The notes beneath the pieces are model-generated. The model saw only the letters and a list, made by a program, of their open reading frames with translations, searched no databases and was not told the DNA's origin. The position numbers and the translations under genes were made by a program. Below are positions 57,262 to 64,000 of a stretch of 64,000 nucleotides of DNA, piece by piece (position 1 is the first letter of the stretch; the number at the start of each line of letters is the position of its first letter). Origin of the DNA: Sarcomyxa edulis (lineage: Eukaryota > Basidiomycota > Agaricomycetes > Agaricales > Mycenaceae); the NCBI GenBank assembly GCA_009761415.1, contig QUOL01000001.1, forward strand, positions 3,534,001 through 3,598,000, given 5' to 3'.

Positions 57262-58122
57262 TCAAATTTAAGTATCTTGCAAGGTCAATCGTCAATATTT
57301 TTTGACGGGGGTTCCCACGATCAAACTTTTCCAAGTGACCTCCTCCGACTCGGACAACGACGAACGCACTTGGCAGCGGTACTCAGATACTCATGGCGAA
57401 CCTAGCTTTTATGTCGTGAATCGTGATCTTCAATCTACATCGAATCCTGATCACTCTATTCAAGCAGTCTGTGTCATTCGGATTCCTGGAAATACTGATC
57501 GATGCAGTAGCTGTCGATATTTGCCTGGGCCCATGACAACGCGATCCTTCGTGACTCGGACGCGTCCTATCTATCCACTGCCGACATTCCTCGTCGAGGC
57601 ATACTTCCCACTCGACCTCGTACTCACGGCCCGCCTCGTTATCTCCAGACGGTTCTGTACTACTTCGAGCCAACCTCGTGCGCCAGAGTCAGGATGAACC
57701 CAGCACCATGGCAAATTGGAACGACACGACCCAGACAAGGACAAGTCGAAGCAAGTCGCAGCACCCCGAAGAGTCGGTCATCTAGAATACGACTTTGCGT
57801 CGTTTAGATCTGTGCTCTACACTTGTGGTATCTCTACGAGAGTATATAGTACAGTATTGAGATAGCTGGCGAACGCATACGAATACAATCATGACGGGCT
57901 AGAGCAAACCCTCCAAGTTCCCCGAGTTGTTGCCTTCGGGCATTTCGTGTAGTTCAAAATTTGTCCGAGACCTCACACTGGCCGCACAGCGCCCGATCAT
58001 AAATTTAGCTACAAGCGTACAACATGTCATCTTCGGCCGCCGCGCTGCTTTAAAGTCTTTCGCTCAACGTCCACCACATCGTATCCCAACTTTAGCTTCC
58101 GAGCACCCCCAAGGCCATCGAA
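57262..58122. promoter_or_regulatory. Intergenic region between F-box D and the ArAE/FUSC transporter
   Basis: 861 bp between divergent genes. A 131-codon frame from 57302 shows no recognisable features. The sequence just before 58123 is C/T-rich, as in fungal 5' leaders. Confidence 0.4.
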
Positions 58123-61100
58123 ATGGCCGCCGAAAAGGACGTCGACGTCGACGGAGTTAGCCAGACCGAGGAGGCCGCGCAACCATCCCTGTCATCGAGT
58201 ATCTTCGCTTGGGTCTTGCCCGCGCTCAAATCTCGACGGACCATTAAAACGACTATTCGATGCTGTGTGGTAACAGCATCCACCTTGGTTTTACTGGTAG
58301 ATAATAAGACTTTGAATTCTATGGGCCAGGCGGGTTTCTTTGCGTCGTGCGTTTCGTTTCATGTCTCGACGGATTTGAGCGTCTATCAACTGATGATCGA
58401 TGAACCACTAGACTTGTATCCGTGATGCTCCCTCCGACTCTCGCCCTTTCGTTGTTCGTGTTCGTGTCCATCACCCTTCTCTTAGGTGGGCCTTTCATGT
58501 GACTGTGTTCGAATTACCCCTAGACCAATCATTTCAAGGTATGCTTATCGGTTGGGCATGGGGATGTGCGGCCATGGCTTCTGGTCTTCACGTCCGGAGT
58601 GCGGCGTTGCTTGCAAGCCAAGAACTACACGCTCAAGCATCGTACGTTTTGGCTTTGGCTTTACCTCACGATTTGCATGTTGACATTCATCTTCTACATG
58701 TAGACTCGTACAAGGCGCGATACCAGCAGCTACTCAGTTGCAAATATTCGTGTTTCACGGAATGTTTCTTGATCCTCGGTTTGTGGCCTATTTGAGATAC
58801 TCGTCTGTCCGACTCGTTGACTAATTAGCTCCACAGCTCATCGGCCGTTCATGGCGTATTTCTATTTATTGGAGCATTCGCTCTTGGGCTTGTGAGAGCC
58901 TTTATACCAAAACTTGCTTTGCTATCTATATTTGGGACCATCGTATTGGATGTCATGTGCTCGTATGGTCCCCGTAAGTGCCACTGACCATATGTCATCC
59001 CTTTCACTAATTTACCATATATGTGCACAGTATTCCCCACTGCACAATATACCCTACCAAAATTATTCCTCATCCCCACATGCTATTACCTAGCCATCGC
59101 CATTGCGTCTCTGATTTTGATCTTCCCCGAAAGTATGAATCACGTCTGGCTGTGAGTCTCGCAAATCTTTGTTTCCCAAATATAGCATAGGTGACCTGAT
59201 ACGATGCCTACAGTACGACACTTGGAGATTCCTATCTTGCTCCTACCCTCAAATTAATTTCACTACAAAGTCAAGCTCTCTCTTCTCGTCCCTCAGATCA
59301 TAAATCATGGTCTGCTATTGCCTCGCAAGGAACAGCCCTCCGACGGGGCCTTATCGCAGGATCACAAGGGCTAACCGCTCAGGTTGGGTTTGTAGACTTG
59401 GAAGTCTCTGTCGGAAGACTCGGGCCTGGCGACCTGAAGAAGGTTCTGAATTCCTCTTGTGTCATTCGATCATCGTTCTAACTAAAACAAACCTTCTCAA
59501 CGGTTAGATTAGTGGAGAACTGCAGTCGCTTACTGCTCGAGCGGCGTAAGCATCCTTCTATTATTTCTCTCCCTACTTCGTCCTTCTGATCTCATGGCTC
59601 AATCAGTGGTCTCTTGGCTTTCATCGCCATCGTCAACGACAGCAACACCGCCGACGATCGAGAAAAAGCCACTGTGGAAAAACACCTAAAAGACGGGAAG
59701 CCAAAGATGTCTGACCGCTTTTCTACTATTCGGAATCAGGTCTGCGAACGGGAAGCCAGACACGGTCACGACCTCGACTCTCTCATCCCCATCTTGGCCA
59801 GCACCTCTGCAGAACTACGTGACGCTTGTGAATATGCCGTCAAATGCACGGCCGACTGGTTCGTTGACTGTAACAGTGGACGATGGGCTAAGGTCTTTTC
59901 TTTCTCTTCAGCTCAAACGAGGGCTGCTAAGATCGAAGAACGTCATAAGCGCTTAGTGGATGCTCATCGGAAGTTGGAGAACGCGGTGGAGCAGTTCGTC
60001 AAAACCGAGCGGGTGAAGTTACTCAAACCGTACGAAAGGTTCTTCGACCCGAAGACTGGGCAAGTACTGGAATCCATCAGGAGTCATCCACACGGTCCCG
60101 AGATGTTTGCTGTCCGATCTCTTTTCGTTTGTTTCCTGTTCTCCGACACATTAGTGGCGTTCGCGAAGAGAGTTACAAGGCTTATGGCGTTGTTGGTCAA
60201 TCTTGACGAGAAGAGGCCTGGGCCGAGAGTGTGGATGCCGAGTGGGTTTGGAATGCTAGGCAGGAAGATTATGAGCAAGTATGGAGTCGATGACAGGGTG
60301 AACCCTCTCGCTATGGGGAGCGCTACGGATCCGACCAAGTTCTCCTCAGACTCTGGAAGTTCCACTCAGGGTGACGAGGACGACGACGACGAGGTACATG
60401 AACCCGAACCTCGTATGTGTATCATCTTCGAATTTGCATCATAGTCGTGCAGTTGTTTATTTCTCACCTCTGTTCGCTTTTCAGCCCGAAACCCAGATGC
60501 ACTCACACCTAAAACTGCTCTTGGGAAATTCGGATACAAGATCGGATCTATCATAGCGTTCTTCCGTTCTGACGAGGCCATCTTTGCATTTAGAGTTGGA
60601 ATTGTGTCGGTCGCTCTATGGATCCCTGCCGTTTGCGTGTCGAGTGCCTGGTTCAACTATAACAACAAAGGCCTCTGGGCATTGATTATGGCCCAGGTTG
60701 GGCTCGCCACTTACGCTGGAGATCAGGTATGTTTGCATCTGTGAAAGAAATCAGCTTTAACTAATATCATTCAAATTTTAGATCGTCAGTTTCTTGTTGC
60801 GAATCGTTGGAACAGCGCTTGGTCTTCTTCGTAAGCTTTGCACGTTTTTTGTCTATTTTTTTTTGTTGAGCACTTCTTTCTCAAGTTGGTATGGTTGTCT
60901 GGTACATTGGAGCGGGACATGGAAATGGAAACCCGTATGGAATTGTCATTGCCACCGTCCGTGCATCGTATTTACAGGTACTTCTGTACGAATATCTGAC
61001 CTTTATGCTTTTAGACTGTATTCGTTGCTCCTTTCCTCTTCGCAAGAATTGCTGCCCCACCGCAGTATCTGATGCTTTACCTCATGACTGCTGTCACGAT

Positions 61101-62783
61101 TGTCTTTGGTGAGCGTCATCGTCTGACTTAGCTCGATCTACGATAATCTAAATTGTTACATTCAGTTGTTGGTTACAGTTGGATTGACGCTGGCCACCTT
61201 GCTGTCATCTCGAATCTAGGGAAAGGTGTACAACTCAGTTGGAAACGAGCGTGAGTCTCCTGATGGTCTTTCGCCCTGATTTCTGTTTTTGACCGTACGG
61301 TTAGGCTCCTTGTCATAATTGGTTTTACAGCAGGAGTAAGATCTTTCAACTCACATACGCGTTATTAAATCAATTTGCTAACAACATGCCTGAAAGTTTA
61401 TCGTCATGATTTTCCCTAGACCAACTTCTTCTCGAACCTTAGTACGCAAGACCCTTGCAGCATCGATGCAAGAACTTGGGAATATCTTCGCAGCGGAGGT
61501 CGAAGCCTTTCTTGCTGAAGAAGCCCGTGCACGTAATGGCGATTTCGAGACTTATTCAGCCGATTGCAAGGAGGAAAGTGATAATCTTTCTCCAAAAGAG
61601 AAACGGGCTCGTAAGATGATGGCCAAGGTTATGGCTGTTGCGGTGAGTGCCGAGATCAATTCGATGTAGGAGCTCATAATTAATGTATCTTGACGCTAGA
61701 CTCGACTACAAACTCTAGCTCCGTCCCTGCAAACGGCGAGATTTGATCCTCAGTTAAGGTATGGAGCACACTTCTTGTTGAAGTACATTATTGACAATGA
61801 GTTTCAGAGGAATATGGCCTCACGAACAATACGAGCTTCTCTACGCGACAATGTAAGATCCGGGCATGAATTCTAGGTTGTAACCCAATTGACATCGTAC
61901 ACAGTGTCAAACTTCTTTCATCACTCGTATTGTTGGGTAGTGCATTTGCGAGGCTAGACCCGAAGTGGTGTAGTATCCTAGTACACCGTGTACGTTGGAC
62001 CTTTAGCATTTCATATGTCAGTTCATCCTGACGGCCTGATCTTTTTTAGACCCCGTTCATGAATCCTAATTTAGTCAGCATTCTTTTTTTCATTTCTTGA
62101 TCTACGGTGTACTTATTCTTCTACACGTAGCTTTCTGATGTCTTCACCACCACGGCTCTCTTATCCAACGCGCTTTCTGGCGCCCATCCCCTACCTGCCT
62201 CCTTACCAATGCTTCGAGATCGACTAGTGTACCACGAGCGCCACTCGGCTGCTCACGGAGGACGTTCCCTACCCCACGTCCCTTCACCAAAATCTGACGG
62301 CAGCTCGGACTCGGAGACCGAACTTGATCAACTGGAGAGTCAGCTGGATCCTGACCATCCGGCCAAAATAGATGGCTCGACTATAGGATTACAAGATCTT
62401 ACGCTCGACTTGCTGTCTGTGAGTCTGTTGGTCCGAGCGTAGTATCAGGATGGCTATTGATCTCCACTGTGCTTGTAGGATGACCAACTACCCGCACATT
62501 CTACTGGTAAGGAATTCTGCTCTCTGATTATAGTCACTCTCTAAACATGGGGTCATCAGCGATTTTGGCTTTGTCTAATATCATCGGGGTACGTTCAATG
62601 CTTTCAATTATCGTGCAAGCAGCTGCTGATGTTCGTGAGTAGATGGCTGATGAAGTCTCCACCATCGTGCGGAGTTTATGCGGAGAGACGAATCTGCATG
62701 GCTTAGATTTACTGCGACAAGAATATCTCGCAAGGGAGGAAATGGCTATAAGCTCGCGCTTCGGTGGATATCAGAAGGCTTAG
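58123..62783 (+). CDS. ArAE / FUSC-type membrane transporter (BRE4-like)
   Basis: Large multi-exon membrane protein of about 1050 residues. Start MAAEKDVDVDGVSQTEEA at 58123. The N-terminal 6-helix region carries RRTIKTTIRCCVVTASTLVL, SVMLPPTLALSLFVFVS, GMLIGWAWGCAAMASGLHVR, HGVFLFIGAFALGLVRAFIP. A soluble central part follows (GRLGPGDLKK, GLLAFIAIVNDSN, DSLIPILASTSAELRDACEY). The second membrane block reads ALWIPAVCVSSAWFNYNN, GLWALIMAQVGLATYAGDQI, WYIGAGHGNGNPYG. A C-terminal soluble domain (FIVMIFPRPTSSRTLVRKTL ... LARLDPKWCSI) ends in SSRFGGYQKA at 62783. The order fits the fungal 'putative ER transporter 6TM' plus FUSC/ArAE_2 family, which includes yeast BRE4. The substrate is unknown; relatives export aromatic acids or affect drug sensitivity. 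It is free of stops after splicing. Confidence 0.85.
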
Positions 62784-63147
62784 GTTACAAGCTGAAGTAT
62801 CGGGGTCCATTATTATATCGACCATGAAGCCACAGGAATGGTGTGTACATTATAATCGTGCTGTTACTGTTGAAGATATTCCACTTAGTAACGTTTTGTA
62901 TGAGCTCTCGATGAGCGAGCTGAACTAAAAGCTGAACTGATTTCTGGATGCAGCCAAGATCTATTTGTTCGGCTTTTTTCCACAGGGCTATGCTATCTCC
63001 GATCACTAGCAAATCACTCCAAGTGCTTGGCAGTGCACACTGCAATTTGACCTAAATTTGACTCTGACGCCCAGAAGCTGGGAGTGCTGGCTGGAAGTAC
63101 AATCTCTATCAACCTACTTCTCACATACACGCACGATTCGGCCTACA
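62784..63147. other. Intergenic region before F-box E
   Basis: 3' end of the transporter gene and the promoter of the right-arm F-box gene. The last 85 bp match the corresponding region upstream of F-box D. Confidence 0.5.
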
Positions 63148-64000
63148 ATGATTTATCTGCCCCCAGAACTCTGGTTGTATATCAGCCTCTTCCTCCCTCG
63201 GGAGACATTGATCAGTATGATCAACGTCAATAGCACCTTCTTCCAGCTTTCAATGGACGAGCGTTACCGCTCAATCGAGTTCGCTCCATATGTGCGACCT
63301 CTTCCTATATTGAACCGTCTAAGGTGAGCTTAATGTGATCTTCCAATGATATTTGTATCGACACTGTGATTCTACGGATAGCGACTTTGGCATCGCTGAA
63401 CGCGTTCGTTGTCTCAAAATTGCGAGCTGTCAATTTAGAGCTTTTCCTTTCGATCCGTCACTGCCCTCCGATCGCAATACACTCCCGAGTGAGTCTCAAT
63501 CCTCACAAGTTGTCGGTCTTACTGATTGCACAGAACCAGTTGTGACGCCGGCACACATCGGATCCTCACCCTTCCTGTCTGGAAGATTCAAGCGACTGGC
63601 GCAAAGAATCTTGGGCAATCTCGTCTTGAAGGCTGCAGCCGTGCGATCGCCCAATACGAGCTCAGGGTCAACAACAAGAACGCGTAAGGATGGCAACTCG
63701 AACGCGGATGAAGCTCTGACTCCAACGAAGGCGGACGTTGCCAAGCTCATATCTGGACTGAAGCTTTCCAATGTGAAAGAATATCATATCTTTCTAGATG
63801 GGTTGTCTCCAGGTCAACCTTCATTGTTCCTACACACCGCTCTGTTGCCATTGTTTGGATCCACCCTTGAATCGTTATCTATCGATCTGCGGCTCGAAAG
63901 CTTGGAGGAATTCCTTCCATTACTGGCAGGAGTCGGATCCCTCAAAAATCTCCAGATTCTGCTCCGTTGTCGACGGTCGGGCTACATGGGAGAAGTAGAA
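63060..64000 (+). repeat. Right arm of inverted duplication
   Basis: Reverse-complement partner of 56281-57233, with homologous introns at the same places. It continues past the right edge of the window. Confidence 0.85.
63148..64000 (+). CDS. F-box / leucine-rich protein E, partial (inverted-repeat copy 2)
   Basis: Starts MIYLPPELWLYISLFLPRET at 63148. The first intron (63324-63381) and second intron (about 63490-63532) match those of F-box D. It continues SDFGIAERVRCLKIASCQF, GRFKRLAQRILGNLVLKAAA, ADVAKLISGLKLSNVKEYHI, SLESLEEFLPLLAGVGSLK and RRSGYMGE to the edge without a stop. It differs from copy 1 in scattered substitutions and small indels, for example an extra Ala in KAAAVRS. Probably a functional paralogue, but the 3' half is outside the window. 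Confidence 0.78.

Overview
The window looks like nuclear DNA of a mushroom-forming basidiomycete (Agaricomycetes). Most genes are broken by short introns of about 50-60 bp with GT..AG ends. The recognisable families are typical of that group: F-box/leucine-rich proteins in several copies, intron-rich oligopeptide transporters, a CYP63-like cytochrome P450 relic, EriG-like UbiA membrane proteins and a chromodomain-bearing Ty3/Gypsy element. I cannot name the species. No rRNA, tRNA or CRISPR array was found by eye.

Layout. 0.5-1.6 kb: UbiA-type prenyltransferase/terpene-cyclase-like gene (copy 1). 2.1-4.2 kb: SLX1 nuclease with a tail of 33-residue repeats. 4.7-10.7 kb: three divergent F-box genes with a GNAT acetyltransferase between them. 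11-16.5 kb: housekeeping pair RGP1 (Golgi GEF subunit) and COP9 signalosome subunit 7, divergently arranged. 17.0-25.6 kb: complete Ty3/Gypsy chromovirus with apparently identical 225-bp LTRs and one intact 2617-codon ORF on the minus strand. 25.8-26.4 kb: small unknown gene just beside the LTR. 28.3-32.8 kb: oligopeptide transporter (OPT) copy 1. 33.6-35.0 kb: APC11 and a HAUS1-like coiled-coil gene, divergent and 85 bp apart. 35.6-37.9 kb: PSP1-domain protein. 39.9-40.9 kb: P450 pseudogene. 41.4-42.5 kb: SAM-dependent methyltransferase. 43.2-44.3 kb: UbiA copy 2. 44.9-49.8 kb: OPT copy 2. 53.2-54.7 kb: unknown conserved-looking gene. 55.2-64 kb: an inverted pair of near-identical F-box genes flanking a large ArAE/FUSC-type membrane transporter.

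The most interesting theme is in the accessory regions. Two UbiA-family genes with matching exon structure occur in the window. The second sits with a methyltransferase, a decayed P450 and a transporter, which looks like a small or degenerating terpenoid/meroterpenoid locus. Other accessory features are recent: the retroelement insertion and the 6-kb-spaced inverted duplication. The housekeeping genes (SLX1, RGP1, CSN7, APC11, HAUS1-like, PSP1) are interleaved with this material and look intact. Exon joins were worked out by eye from splice consensus and protein-family conservation, so gene boundaries are more reliable than every internal junction.
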